Made by a program: the position numbers and the translations under genes. DNA of 49,934 nucleotides, taken from the NCBI GenBank assembly GCA_938036435.1, contig CALHPU010000025.1, positions 1 to 49,934 of the forward strand, given 5' to 3'. Every line of letters begins with the position of its first letter. Position 1 is the stretch's first letter. This document shows, piece by piece, positions 23,780 through 32,883 of the stretch. The notes beneath the pieces were generated by a model. The model made no database searches. It worked only from the letters and a program-made list of their open reading frames with translations, and was not told the DNA's origin. This DNA comes from an uncultured Pirellulaceae bacterium. Lineage in GTDB: Bacteria > Planctomycetota > Planctomycetia > Pirellulales > Pirellulaceae.

Positions 23780-24538
23780 ATGATTCCTTCTACGCCGCAG
23801 ACAGCCAATGCTCCTTCGCGATTCGGTCGTGTTTCGTTTGTTGTGCCAGCCCATAATGAGCAGAGTTACCTGCGTGCCACCCTGCAGCAGTTGAACAGGA
23901 TCGCTGGAAAGCTGTTGGCTGACTTCGAGATCTTAGTGGTCAACGACGCGTCTACTGATTTAACCTCGCAGATTGCCATTGAAAACGGTGCCCGGGTGAT
24001 CGACGTCGATCTCCGCAACATTGGCGCCGTCAGAAATGCCGGGGCAAAGGAAGCTCGGTTTGATTGGATTGTATTCGTGGACGCTGACACAATCGTCCCA
24101 GAGAAGACACTCCTCGGTTCGTTGCGGGCGCTTTCGGGCGGAGCGGTGGGAGGCGGAGCGTTCGTTTCCCTAGATCAGGTTCAACCGATTGGCTGGTTTA
24201 AGATGGGACTTTACTATGCCGTCAGTCTGATTTGGCAAACGCTTGGTCGCTGGGCTGCGGGTTGCTATATGTTTTGCCGTAAGGATGCTTTCGAGTTCTT
24301 CGGTGGTTTCGACGAGCAGTATTTTGCTGCGGAGGAATTGTTTTTCAGCGTTGAACTGAAGAGGTTGGGTAAATTTCAACTGGTACGAGATCCCGTAGTT
24401 ACGTCCTCAAGAAAGTTCCACAACTACACGGCCGGCCAGTTGATACGATTCGTATTTCTTCCTTTGACCATGCTTCTCAAAGGGGCTCCACTTCGAAGTC
24501 GATTTGGCTTGGAGTTGCTTTACAAAGACGACCGTTAA
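23780..24538 (+). CDS. Family 2 glycosyltransferase
   Basis: 252 residues from the ATG at 23780; the frame is open from a GTG at 23699. GT-A fold motifs are SFVVPAHNE (start), LVVNDASTDLT, and FVDADTIVP with the DxD metal site. FCRKDAFEFFGGFDEQYFAAEE follows as in GT2 proteins. A possible -10 TACAAT lies at 23766-23771, just before the chosen start. The acceptor is unknown. The ends of the protein are soluble apart from a short hydrophobic segment (IRFVFLPLTMLL) that may be membrane-associated. Confidence 0.88.
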   Translation: MIPSTPQTANAPSRFGRVSFVVPAHNEQSYLRATLQQLNRIAGKLLADFEILVVNDASTDLTSQIAIENGARVIDVDLRNIGAVRNAGAKEARFDWIVFVDADTIVPEKTLLGSLRALSGGAVGGGAFVSLDQVQPIGWFKMGLYYAVSLIWQTLGRWAAGCYMFCRKDAFEFFGGFDEQYFAAEELFFSVELKRLGKFQLVRDPVVTSSRKFHNYTAGQLIRFVFLPLTMLLKGAPLRSRFGLELLYKDDR

Positions 24539-24733
24539 AGGCCGGCTAATCGCACCTTTGCTGTCACTTTCAGGGTTTTTCCCCCAGTAAAACGGCAGTT
24601 GTGCGGGGAAACTTTCCGAAATAGTTAAGATAGGGAGAGGTAAAATTCCCGAAAAGTGTTGAATTTGCTGAATCGTCGGATACATTAGTACTTTGAAGAC
24701 CTGCCAAGACTTGCTCCATAGACGAAAACTTCC

Positions 24734-25516
24734 ATGATGTCTGGACAAAATTTGATGCTTAGATTCCTGCCTTTGATCCTAGCAACGCTTTGTTTAACCG
24801 CGATAAACACCAATACCGCCCTCGGCGAGCAGATCGTGATCGATGAAAACTCAGTCGACGGAATTGCCGCCGGTGACTTTTATTGCTCACCTTGTTATTC
24901 GCCGATCCTTGCCGACGCCGGTTCGATAAATATCGCATCCAATACGTTGACCACCGGCGAGCTATACAAGTATTTCAAGTCGCGCGGAATCAAACGACTT
25001 GAACGCTTGTCTTTTCAGGTAGACGTAGACTGCGATCCAGACAACGTAAAGTCGGTTTCTCTCACGGAACTTAGCTTCCAGATTCAAGATGCTGCCAAGA
25101 ATTTGGTGACTGATGCAGCATTTGGCGATACCGAACTTCTTTTGGATCAGTCTGAGATCACGTCTTTTAAACCTGAAGCGGTGCTTGAAGTTGATCTTGG
25201 TTACGACTTCATGCAACGCTTTTCCGCCGACAGCACCGAAGCGGTAGAACTCAATTTCGCCAGCTCGCAAAGCGCTGCGGGAATGATGCCTAGAATCGTG
25301 TTGAGCTCGAATATTTCGAGTTTCTCCTCATCGAACCTCGTCCGCATTGGCGGCTTTATCGCATTCTGGGGTGTCATCTTCTTCGGTGCTCACGTGATCT
25401 CGCGGAAGTTGGCCAAAGACGGCAATGACACGCAAGGAAAGCAGGTCACTCTCACAGCCAATGCCAGTGCAACATCTGCTGCGTCGCGGCTGACGTCACG
25501 TATGGCTAACCGGTAG
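24734..25516 (+). CDS. Exported membrane-anchored protein of unknown function
   Basis: 260 residues. A signal peptide lies at about residues 8-32 (LRFLPLILATLCLTAINTNTALG). An extracytoplasmic domain of about 165 residues contains a CSPC motif and several beta-type stretches. A single C-terminal membrane helix (IGGFIAFWGVIFFGAHVI) is followed by a basic, then Ser/Ala-rich cytoplasmic tail. I do not recognise the family. It stands alone between the glycosyltransferase and glgC. Confidence 0.65.
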   Translation: MMSGQNLMLRFLPLILATLCLTAINTNTALGEQIVIDENSVDGIAAGDFYCSPCYSPILADAGSINIASNTLTTGELYKYFKSRGIKRLERLSFQVDVDCDPDNVKSVSLTELSFQIQDAAKNLVTDAAFGDTELLLDQSEITSFKPEAVLEVDLGYDFMQRFSADSTEAVELNFASSQSAAGMMPRIVLSSNISSFSSSNLVRIGGFIAFWGVIFFGAHVISRKLAKDGNDTQGKQVTLTANASATSAASRLTSRMANR

Positions 25517-25973
25517 AGAGAAAAGCCTTTGCCCTCTTAACGATTGCCCTCTCTCGATGCCGTCGTTCGTTAATGGATCGCAGGCCGAATTTCGGCGATC
25601 AAGTTTTAGCGATTCGGTCCTGACGCTCGCCCGAAGATCTTTGTTTCGCTCGCGAAACTGTTGCGTTTTAGTTAAATCAGACCGGACGCTTGCGATCGAA
25701 CGCTGGAATTAAGGACCATGGAGCGCTTGCTCTCCCTTTCGATTTTAGATTCAATCGATTTGGGAGGTTCGTCGAAAGTGCAGGTTCCTCTGCGAAGGAT
25801 TGCTTTGGGTGGAATAGGAAAGCTTTCACGATGTTTCTCCGCTCCGGTGAATAAAAGGCGGGTGCAAAGTCCTTGTTTGTCTTTTGTGTAGCTGGCGGAG
25901 ACTTTATATTGATGCCTCCATTGTGAATTAGGCTCCTTCTTCAACTCCCGTCCGGCGACGGGGCAGGCTAAAG
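25517..25973. other. Intergenic region upstream of glgC
   Basis: No gene or known RNA is recognised. The minus-strand frame at 25672-26031 has no protein features and overlaps the glgC start, so it is not called. Confidence 0.45.
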
Positions 25974-27206
25974 ATGAAAAATGTGATGGCTGTAGTATTG
26001 GCCGGCGGCAAAGGATCAAGACTGGAGCCACTGACCAGAGATCGGGCTAAACCGGCGGTTCCTTTTGGTGGCGACTATCGAATCGTTGACTTCGCTCTTT
26101 CAAATTGCCTCAACAGTGGTCTCAGGAAGCTGATTCTGTTGACCCAATACAAGGCGATGAGTCTTGATAGGCATGTCAACAATGGCTGGCGAAGGTACTT
26201 CTGTAGCGAGATGGGTGACTTCATCGATGTTATGCCGCCCCAACAGAGAATCGACGAAAACTGGTACAAGGGTACAGCCGACGCAGTTTACCAGAATATT
26301 TACGCGATCGAGAAAGAGTGTCCAGAGGAAGTCCTGATTCTCGCAGGTGACCACATCTACAAGATGGATTACCAAGCGATGGTAAAAACACATCGCGCCA
26401 ACAAAGCCGACCTAACGGTGGCTGCTTTGCAGGTGACGGTCGAAGAGGCCAAGTCTTTTGGTGTGATGGCGGTCGATGATCAGCAACGGATCATTGGGTT
26501 TGATGAAAAGCCTGAACATCCGCAGACTGTACCGGGCGAAGACAATATCGCGCTGGCAAGTATGGGTGTCTATGTTTTTTCTGCGCGGTTTTTGTTCGAG
26601 CAATTGTTGCGGGACGCCAATGATCCGGATAGTAACCACGATTTTGGTAAGAACATTATTCCTGCGATCATCAACGATCACCGCGTCTTTGCTTATCCAT
26701 TTCGAGATGAAAACAAAAAGAAGCAAGCCTATTGGCGTGACGTCGGTACCATCGACGCCTACTATGAAGCAAATATGGATCTGATTCAGGTCGATCCTTT
26801 ACTCAACATGTACGATCAGCACTGGCCAATACGAAGTTTTCAAGGGAACTTTCCACCGCCAAAATTTGTTTTCAATGATCAGGGCTTAGGCGAAGATCGA
26901 CTGGGAATGGCGACCGACAGCATCGTTTGTTCTGGAAGCATAATCTCTGGCGGAAGAGTCGAGCGATCGATCATCGGTCCGCAAGTGCGTATTGACAGTT
27001 GCGCACAGGTCCAGGATTCGATTCTGTTCGATCGCGTCGTGGTGGGAAGGAACGCCAAAATCCGTCGAGCCATCATCGACAAGAACGTCGTGATTCCAGA
27101 CAATGCAGAGATTGGTTATAGCGTTGAACAGGATTTGTGTCGCGGTTTTACGATCACTGATTCAGGGCTGGTCATCGTTGGCAAGAACGATCCAATCGAC
27201 GGCTAG
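25974..27206 (+). CDS. glgC: Glucose-1-phosphate adenylyltransferase (ADP-glucose pyrophosphorylase)
   Basis: 410 residues, near the usual 400-430. Makes ADP-glucose for glycogen from ATP and glucose-1-phosphate. The N-terminal signature VLAGGKGSRLEPLTRDRAKPAVP, the substrate lysine region VGTIDAYYEANMDL and the loop YQNIYAIE are all present. The C-terminal left-handed beta-helix has hexapeptide-type repeats (SIVCSGSIISGGRVERSIIG). The TAG stop lies in a CTAG at 27203-27206 that begins a repeat-filled gap. No other glycogen genes are in the window. Confidence 0.95.
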   Translation: MKNVMAVVLAGGKGSRLEPLTRDRAKPAVPFGGDYRIVDFALSNCLNSGLRKLILLTQYKAMSLDRHVNNGWRRYFCSEMGDFIDVMPPQQRIDENWYKGTADAVYQNIYAIEKECPEEVLILAGDHIYKMDYQAMVKTHRANKADLTVAALQVTVEEAKSFGVMAVDDQQRIIGFDEKPEHPQTVPGEDNIALASMGVYVFSARFLFEQLLRDANDPDSNHDFGKNIIPAIINDHRVFAYPFRDENKKKQAYWRDVGTIDAYYEANMDLIQVDPLLNMYDQHWPIRSFQGNFPPPKFVFNDQGLGEDRLGMATDSIVCSGSIISGGRVERSIIGPQVRIDSCAQVQDSILFDRVVVGRNAKIRRAIIDKNVVIPDNAEIGYSVEQDLCRGFTITDSGLVIVGKNDPIDG

Positions 27207-27347
27207 GGTGTCCGATGCGGGCGTGTCCTGATGGACACCAGAAGCTCGCTTGCGATTGGCGAGCAGCAAGCGGTGGAAGCCTTGCGTTGCTTAAAGCAAG
27301 CGTACGCGTGTGCCCAGCGTAAGAATTGACTCTCACCTCAAAACTGT
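27207..27347. repeat. Hairpin-rich segment after glgC
   Basis: The segment contains GTGTCC/GGACAC (27223-27228 with 27233-27238), an alternative arm GGTGTCC at 27207-27213, and GCTCGC/GCGAGC (27244-27249 with 27259-27264). No T-run follows, so this is not a standard terminator. It lies between the CTAG at the glgC stop and family 2 copy C and may be a third element. Confidence 0.5.
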
Positions 27348-27512
27348 CTAACGCTTCATCCAGATTCAATTTCCGCTTTGCCGGCTCGTTCCTAAAGCGT
27401 AACGGCGCATCCCGTCGGCTATAAATACCAATTGATTAACGGTGGGGACCGGAGGGCTCGCGCTCTTTCGCTTTCATACTAATCCTAATTCCAAATCAGG
27501 ACGAAGGACTAG
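27348..27512 (-). repeat. CTAG-family 2 repeat, copy C (inverted)
   Basis: 165 bp in reverse orientation relative to copies A and B. Read on the minus strand it starts CTAGTCCTTCGTCC, contains GAAAGCGAAAGAGCGCGAGC and GGTCCCCACCGTTAATCAAT, and ends GGATGAAGCGTTAG. The CTAG at 27509-27512 contains the stop codon of the minus-strand GlsB-like gene. Confidence 0.78.
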
Positions 27513-27880
27513 TCATCGTAAGCGCTACGATAACGCGTTCTACGACGTCGCCGACGAGTCGTTTGCTCGCCCTCAATAAACCAGTATCCTCCCAAAACCT
27601 TGTAGAAGATCAGCAACACCAAAGCGCCTGCGGATCCAACGGCAAACCCCTCTGGGCTTACAGGCTTAACCACGTCGCCAGTTGTCGAAAAATACTGAAG
27701 CACCGCGCAGCCGATGAGAGTTCCTGCAATCCCCATCATCACCGTCGCGATCGCGCCGCCGGGATCTCGGCCCGGCATAATCGCCTTGGCGGCAAGACCT
27801 ACGACCGTTCCAAATCCAATCCATGTGAGCGCCAAATTGCAGTAGTCGGCGATTAGCTGGTTGTCCATGAACTGGTCCAT
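27509..27880 (-). CDS. GlsB/YeaQ/YmgE-type small membrane protein
   Basis: 123 residues from the ATG at 27880, which has GAGGA 9 bp upstream; the frame is open five codons further to a TTG. Three to four hydrophobic segments contain Gly-rich patterns (WIGFGTVVGLAAKAIMPG, GIAGTLIGCAVLQYF, AVGSAGALVLLIFYKVL) as in transglycosylase-associated/YeaQ proteins. The C-terminal tail is strongly basic (RRRRRRTRYR) before an acidic end. Proposed stress-related inner-membrane protein; function in planctomycetes is unknown. Confidence 0.8.
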   Translation of the reverse strand: MDQFMDNQLIADYCNLALTWIGFGTVVGLAAKAIMPGRDPGGAIATVMMGIAGTLIGCAVLQYFSTTGDVVKPVSPEGFAVGSAGALVLLIFYKVLGGYWFIEGEQTTRRRRRRTRYRSAYDD

Positions 27881-27891
27881 GACGGATTTCC

Positions 27892-28104
27892 TCAAAGGTT
27901 GCTACGTTGAATTTCCTCAAATAGTGGCTCGATAGTAGCATTGTGCAAACTGGCCACCAACACCAGTTTGGAGAGGGACGCGGGATAGGAGTTCTGGCCT
28001 AGCGATTCTAGGGGCGGCTTGCTGACGTAAGCCGGATGTTCCAGAAATACGTCTCTGAGGCTAAGTTGGCGGAGGTAATCGGCCGATTTCCGCTCAAACG
28101 CCAT
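27892..28104 (-). CDS. Possible small open frame between M50 protease and GlsB-like gene
   Basis: Seventy codons from an ATG at 28104 end just before the GlsB-like gene. The peptide has no signal, domain or composition that marks a real protein, and no clear ribosome site precedes it. It fills the gap in operon direction, which is the only support. Confidence 0.2.
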   Translation of the reverse strand: MAFERKSADYLRQLSLRDVFLEHPAYVSKPPLESLGQNSYPASLSKLVLVASLHNATIEPLFEEIQRSNL

Positions 28105-28126
28105 GTTAACATGACGCCCGTTGGTT

Positions 28127-29260
28127 TTACTCGCCCAGAATTTGAGCGTCTTGCTGAGTCTTAAGCTCACGCTGTTGGCGTAGGCGGCGGCTGACACGAT
28201 TTAGCACCGACCGTTCGTCTTCGGTGAGACTCGCAATTCCGCCACCGTTGTGGAGCTTCGCTAGGATCTTATCGGCTTGGAGAGCTTCATAGGTCTCCTG
28301 CTCACGCTCACGGGCCGCGCGAGCGAGTTGATTCTCAAGCATCCATTGCGATTGCGTTACGCTTTCGGTCTCTCCAATGGCTGCATCGGCGAGATCTTGA
28401 TACTCCTCGTCGGGCGAGAGGCCAAAAAACGACGACTCAAGAGGTATATAGGGATCGAAATCCCAATCGTGCCCGATGACTGTGTGATCCTCACGCAATT
28501 CCGCCGTCTCCTGATCCAGCGAGTACCTTGCGGCGAAATACATAGAGATTCCGGCGGCCAGCATGATGAACCAAACAGGCTCAATTGGACCGGTTTCTTG
28601 GCCGTATAACAACCAAGCGAATCCAATCACGCTGAAAGCGCAACCGTTGCCGATCACCATGATTGCCGATTCGCTTCTGAGTTTTGAGTCGTCCAACTTC
28701 AAAAGCTCCAGCATCGAGCGAATTAGCTGAGCCCCGTCGAATGGAAAACAGGGTACCAGATTGACCCAGAAAAGCTGGAAGTTAACCCACGCAATGATCC
28801 CAAAAAGCGAAGCCGCGCCGTCGGAGAACATGTAAACGCGCGGTTGAAATGGGTTCATCAAACTCAAAAGGTCACTGTGTCCGCCTTGCAACAGCAGAAC
28901 GGAACAGATCAAAAACACGACCATGTTGGCGAAAGGGCCAGCAGCTCGGACGATGAGTTTCGCGACCGGTTCTTGTGGCATGTGGAAAATGGAGTTGCCG
29001 CCCCATGGAGTCAAAACAATTCGACTGGGTGTTCCACCGAGACTCGTCAGCGCATATACGTGAGCGATTTCGTGGAAGATCACGCTACCTAGGACGACCA
29101 AGCTGGTCATCAAAGCGGTGCCCATCATGTCGCGCGGCAGTGTGTGCTGATATTGAACGCAGAAAATCGCAGCAACGAACAAGAACAACAGGACGTGCAC
29201 GCAAACCTTCACGCCCATCCAGCGGCCAACACTAGCACTCCAGCTATGATTCTCGTTCAT
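28127..29260 (-). CDS. M50 site-2-protease-family zinc metalloprotease
   Basis: 377 residues. A membrane-embedded HEIAH motif (His63, Glu64, His67) lies in the second or third membrane segment, and the partner metal motif is NLVPCFPFDGAQL with Asp in the DG. Five to six membrane segments are seen, followed by a 140-residue cytoplasmic, Glu/Arg-rich coiled-coil tail (ENQLARAAREREQETYEALQ). There is no PDZ domain, so this is the short SpoIVFB-like class. Intramembrane cleavage of an unknown substrate is inferred. It may be cotranscribed with the GlsB-like gene. Confidence 0.88.
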   Translation of the reverse strand: MNENHSWSASVGRWMGVKVCVHVLLFLFVAAIFCVQYQHTLPRDMMGTALMTSLVVLGSVIFHEIAHVYALTSLGGTPSRIVLTPWGGNSIFHMPQEPVAKLIVRAAGPFANMVVFLICSVLLLQGGHSDLLSLMNPFQPRVYMFSDGAASLFGIIAWVNFQLFWVNLVPCFPFDGAQLIRSMLELLKLDDSKLRSESAIMVIGNGCAFSVIGFAWLLYGQETGPIEPVWFIMLAAGISMYFAARYSLDQETAELREDHTVIGHDWDFDPYIPLESSFFGLSPDEEYQDLADAAIGETESVTQSQWMLENQLARAAREREQETYEALQADKILAKLHNGGGIASLTEDERSVLNRVSRRLRQQRELKTQQDAQILGE

Positions 29261-29582
29261 CCTATTTTCCCGTCGTCGGTTATCCGGTCACTAAAATTGA
29301 CGATGATTGGCCGATCCAAAATCGATGAACTCGTCTCAATCCCATCGATTTTGAAAGAATCTTCCATCCCCCCACTGACTCCATCTTATATGCATCTCGG
29401 AATAGATCAATTGGAACCTTTCAGATCAACTAATTTGGCAATAGCTGCCATTAGTGGCAGATAATTTGTCCGGGTGGTGGCAAATTCCCAGTTCCAGGTG
29501 CGGGGCCTAATTGCTAGGACGTAATTCTTCGCATTAAGAGGCCAGAGGTAATAGCTCCGATCGCAGCGAGCCCAAAAAATCG
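29261..29582. other. Intergenic region, nothing recognised
   Basis: Gap between the AarF/UbiB gene end and the M50 gene start. A small perfect hairpin CTGCCA-TTAG-TGGCAG lies at 29447-29462. No gene is seen. Confidence 0.4.
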
Positions 29583-31322
29583 CTACTCGGCTTCGTCGAG
29601 GTTGCCCGATTTCCGGATTGCCCAAACCAAGCGAAAGCCCAGCATCAAGCTGGCGACCAAACCCAAAAATCCGACTAGAGATAGGTCTCTGATTCCCATC
29701 CACCCGCCATCACCGAACAAAACTGGCGGTACCTTGAAGCTGAGCATTAAGGAGGAACCCAAAAACAGGGCGCTAGTCAGCAGTCCAACGACCAAGCGAT
29801 TGACGGACGGTCCTAGACGCCGGTGCTCTAGGTTCACATCGAATCGTCCTGACTGAACTTGGTCAAGAATCGAGGTGAGCTTGTTTGGTAATGTTTCTGC
29901 GAGCTGCTCAAGTCCGATATAGAACCGTTGCATTTTTCTCATTTGTCGCACAGGAGACAGGCGTTTCATCAGCATCATTCTGTGAAACGGCTTCATGATC
30001 TCCATCAGCGAAAAATTTGGACTCAATAACCTGCCGGTGCCTTCGAGCGTCACTAAGACCTTGATCAACAGCGATACCTCGCTGGGCAGCAAGATTTGAT
30101 AGCGTTGGACGACATCAATAAAGTCATTTAACGCGCCACTCATGTCAAACTGGCCCATCGCTTGCGTCGAATATTGTCCGACAAAATCTGCGATGTCATT
30201 GGACAGTCGGGCTTCGTTCAAATCGTACGGGCATTTACCCACGCGCTTGATTAACGAGGTCAGCAACGTGACGTCTTGATTGACTATCGCGACGAGCATC
30301 GATTCAATCGACTCGCGCAGGTCCTCGCTGACTCGGCCAACCATTCCAAAATCTACCAACCCAATCGAATCGTCGGGCAGGATCATGATGTTGCCGGGGT
30401 GGGGGTCGGCGTGGAAGAAGCCGTGATTGAAAATCATCTTCAAGTAAACTTCGGCTCCCCGACGAGCGATCGCATCACACGGCGCTTCGTTGGCTTGGTC
30501 TTTAGCAAACTGCTTGAGCGGTATTCCGTCGATCAGTTCCATCGTCAGCATTTTTGCGGAACACAACGCGGTAAGTGGTTGTGGAATTCGAACTCGTTCA
30601 TCGTCGGCGAACATGGCCCGAAATTGAATCAAGTTGCGCTGCTCACGAGCAAAGTCAAGTTCCCGCCTCATCGTCTGGCGTAGATCACGCACCACACTAG
30701 AGGGTTGATAGTTTTTGAAGTCATCAAGCCGCTCGGCCAATTGAGCCAGCCCAGCGAGAATGTCTAGATCCGCCTCGAGAATGCGCTCGATGCCGCGATG
30801 CTGAACTTTGACAATCACCTCGATCAGCGATTGGCCCTGGCCGGCAAGATGTGCGTAGGCAGGGTGGTCTGCTACATTGATTTTGGCCCGATGCGCTTGG
30901 CCGATGGACGCCGATGCAATCGGTATCGGGTCAAACTCATGGAACAATTCCTCTAACGCATCCCCCTGTTCCGCTTCGATTGTTTCTTTGACTTTCTCAA
31001 AACTGTCCGCAGGCGCTGCCGACTGAAGGCGGGATAGTTCATTGGCCATTTCAGTGCCAATCAAATCTGGGCGCGTGCTTAACAATTGGCCAAATTTGAT
31101 AAACGTCGGGCCCAGTTCGGTCATCGCGAGGCGAACCCGATTGGGATGAGTCAGTGAGTTAAGTTTTTCGCCGTCGGGTGATTTGAGTCGCTCGGAGATG
31201 AAATCAATATTAAAGCGACTCATCCAGTTTGCCAGACCATACTTGCTGAGCACGGATGCAATCTCGGTCCATCGCATGGCATTGCGATAGAGTTGAGGTA
31301 CTGAGGTGATACTGGGTTTCAT
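29583..31322 (-). CDS. AarF/UbiB (ABC1)-family atypical kinase-like protein
   Basis: 579 residues, normal for the family. The KxGQ-type motif is FIKFGQLLSTRPDL (residue about 75), the Ala-rich loop is PIASASIGQ, the lysine is in VIVKVQHRG, the catalytic segment is FHADPHPGNIMI and the metal site is LVDFGMVG. Two membrane helices near the C-terminus (LVVGLLTSALFLGSSLMLSF, LVGFLGLVASLMLGFRLVW) anchor it. UbiB-type proteins support ubiquinone or isoprenoid-quinone lipid metabolism through an ATPase activity. It diverges from the beta-propeller gene. Confidence 0.92.
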   Translation of the reverse strand: MKPSITSVPQLYRNAMRWTEIASVLSKYGLANWMSRFNIDFISERLKSPDGEKLNSLTHPNRVRLAMTELGPTFIKFGQLLSTRPDLIGTEMANELSRLQSAAPADSFEKVKETIEAEQGDALEELFHEFDPIPIASASIGQAHRAKINVADHPAYAHLAGQGQSLIEVIVKVQHRGIERILEADLDILAGLAQLAERLDDFKNYQPSSVVRDLRQTMRRELDFAREQRNLIQFRAMFADDERVRIPQPLTALCSAKMLTMELIDGIPLKQFAKDQANEAPCDAIARRGAEVYLKMIFNHGFFHADPHPGNIMILPDDSIGLVDFGMVGRVSEDLRESIESMLVAIVNQDVTLLTSLIKRVGKCPYDLNEARLSNDIADFVGQYSTQAMGQFDMSGALNDFIDVVQRYQILLPSEVSLLIKVLVTLEGTGRLLSPNFSLMEIMKPFHRMMLMKRLSPVRQMRKMQRFYIGLEQLAETLPNKLTSILDQVQSGRFDVNLEHRRLGPSVNRLVVGLLTSALFLGSSLMLSFKVPPVLFGDGGWMGIRDLSLVGFLGLVASLMLGFRLVWAIRKSGNLDEAE

Positions 31323-31486
31323 GGTCGGGCGATTGAGAGGCGTAATGGCACTTGCGGCGAAAATCCTGCTCTCAGTATAACGCGAAACGGCTTCGCTGTT
31401 TAATTTGAAGACGAAGCCTGCAATTGCTACAATCGGCGGACTGATACGCGTTCACATGCCGCTTGTTTGTTTCTCTAGAGCTTTTT

Positions 31487-32794
31487 ATGTCTGTCTTTGC
31501 ACGTTTTGGTTTCTGTCCTGTCGTAAGAGTTGGATGTTCCTTTTTTATCGCCTCGTTAGCGTTTCTGGCAATTCCAGCGGCCAACGGTGACAACTGGGGG
31601 CAATGGCGGGGAGGTAGTTTTGACAGTATCAGTGGTGAATCGAGCGTCGGCGAACAGGCCTCGCCAATTTCGTCAGAGATTTGGAAGTATGACCTGCCGG
31701 GATCCGCGGGCGCCAGTCCGGTGGTGTGGGGAGATCGGATCTTTGTTTCTACAACCGATGGAGAGGCACTGCAATTGATTTGTTTGGACACTGACGGTCA
31801 GAAGCAGTGGCAGCGCAATTTGCCGGGGGTTAGCAAGTCCGCGATGGACAACAGTAACACCGCTTCTCCTTCACCAATCACAGACGGTCAACATGTTTGG
31901 GTGATGATGGGCAACGGCGCAATGGCTTGCTTCGACTTAGACGGGAAAGAAGTTTGGGCCAAGGATCTTCAGGTCGTCTATGGGAAATTTTCTATTCAAT
32001 TTGGCATGTCGACGACCCCCATTCTCCACGAGGGCCGACTCTATCTGACGCTGATTCACGGCAAGATGAAGGACAAGGCGACGTCTGAAGGAAAATTGAT
32101 CTGCTTGGATGCAACTAGTGGTGAAGAAGTTTGGAATGTGACTCGAAAGACGGATGCCGTATTCGAATGCAAGCACGGCTATACGTCGCCTATCATTGTT
32201 GGCAATGGGGATTTGGCCGCGTTAGTGGTTCATGCCGCAGACTACACCACAGGGCATGCGCTGGCTGACGGTAAAGAACTCTGGAGGTTCGGCGGCATCA
32301 ATCCAAAAGGTGAGGACTACAACCGGACGCTTAGATTGGTGGCCTCGCCGGTAGAGCATCAGGGGTTGATGGTCGTGCCAACGGCGAAGAAGGGAGCTGT
32401 GATGGGCTATCGGATCTCAGGGAAAGACAAACCGGAAACCGTCTGGAGACTCGAACGCGGGACTCCCGACGTCGCATCGCCGGTTGTCTTTCAAGGACTC
32501 GTTTTTCTTGCTGGTGAAAAAGGAGTGATGAGCGTACTCGACTCAAGCAGCGGCAAAGTTTTGAACAAGAAACGATTGCTCGCCGACCGGCATCGAAGCA
32601 CGCCAGTTGTGTTCGACGGGAAACTGATCGTGTTGGGACGCGACGGAACGGTTTCGGTCTTCAAGGCTGACAAGGATCTAGAGCTGATCGCTGAACGTAA
32701 GCTGAACGAACAGTCGGTTGCCTCTCCGGCAGTCGCTGGTGGGCGAATCTACATCCGCACGGCAAAGGCGCTCCACGCTTTTGGTGCCCCTTAG
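31487..32794 (+). CDS. Secreted PQQ-like beta-propeller repeat protein
   Basis: 435 residues from the ATG at 31487; the frame is open eight codons upstream to a TTG. A signal peptide (VGCSFFIASLAFLAIPAANG) is followed by repeated propeller blades of the PQQ/BamB type, such as GASPVVWGDRIFVSTTDG, ASPSPITDGQHVWVMMGNG, ACFDLDGKEVWAKDL, ICLDATSGEEVW and GRIYIRTAKALHAFG. WGQWRG at the mature N-terminus is typical of planctomycete members. No dehydrogenase metal or PQQ residues are obvious, so a binding role is more likely than catalysis. Confidence 0.88.
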   Translation: MSVFARFGFCPVVRVGCSFFIASLAFLAIPAANGDNWGQWRGGSFDSISGESSVGEQASPISSEIWKYDLPGSAGASPVVWGDRIFVSTTDGEALQLICLDTDGQKQWQRNLPGVSKSAMDNSNTASPSPITDGQHVWVMMGNGAMACFDLDGKEVWAKDLQVVYGKFSIQFGMSTTPILHEGRLYLTLIHGKMKDKATSEGKLICLDATSGEEVWNVTRKTDAVFECKHGYTSPIIVGNGDLAALVVHAADYTTGHALADGKELWRFGGINPKGEDYNRTLRLVASPVEHQGLMVVPTAKKGAVMGYRISGKDKPETVWRLERGTPDVASPVVFQGLVFLAGEKGVMSVLDSSSGKVLNKKRLLADRHRSTPVVFDGKLIVLGRDGTVSVFKADKDLELIAERKLNEQSVASPAVAGGRIYIRTAKALHAFGAP

Positions 32795-32883
32795 CCGTGC
32801 TGTGGGGTGAGCATTCTGCTTGCCGTCGTACGTCGCGTAGAAACGCAAATTAGAAGATTGCAGTACGGCGGGCGGTCTGAATT

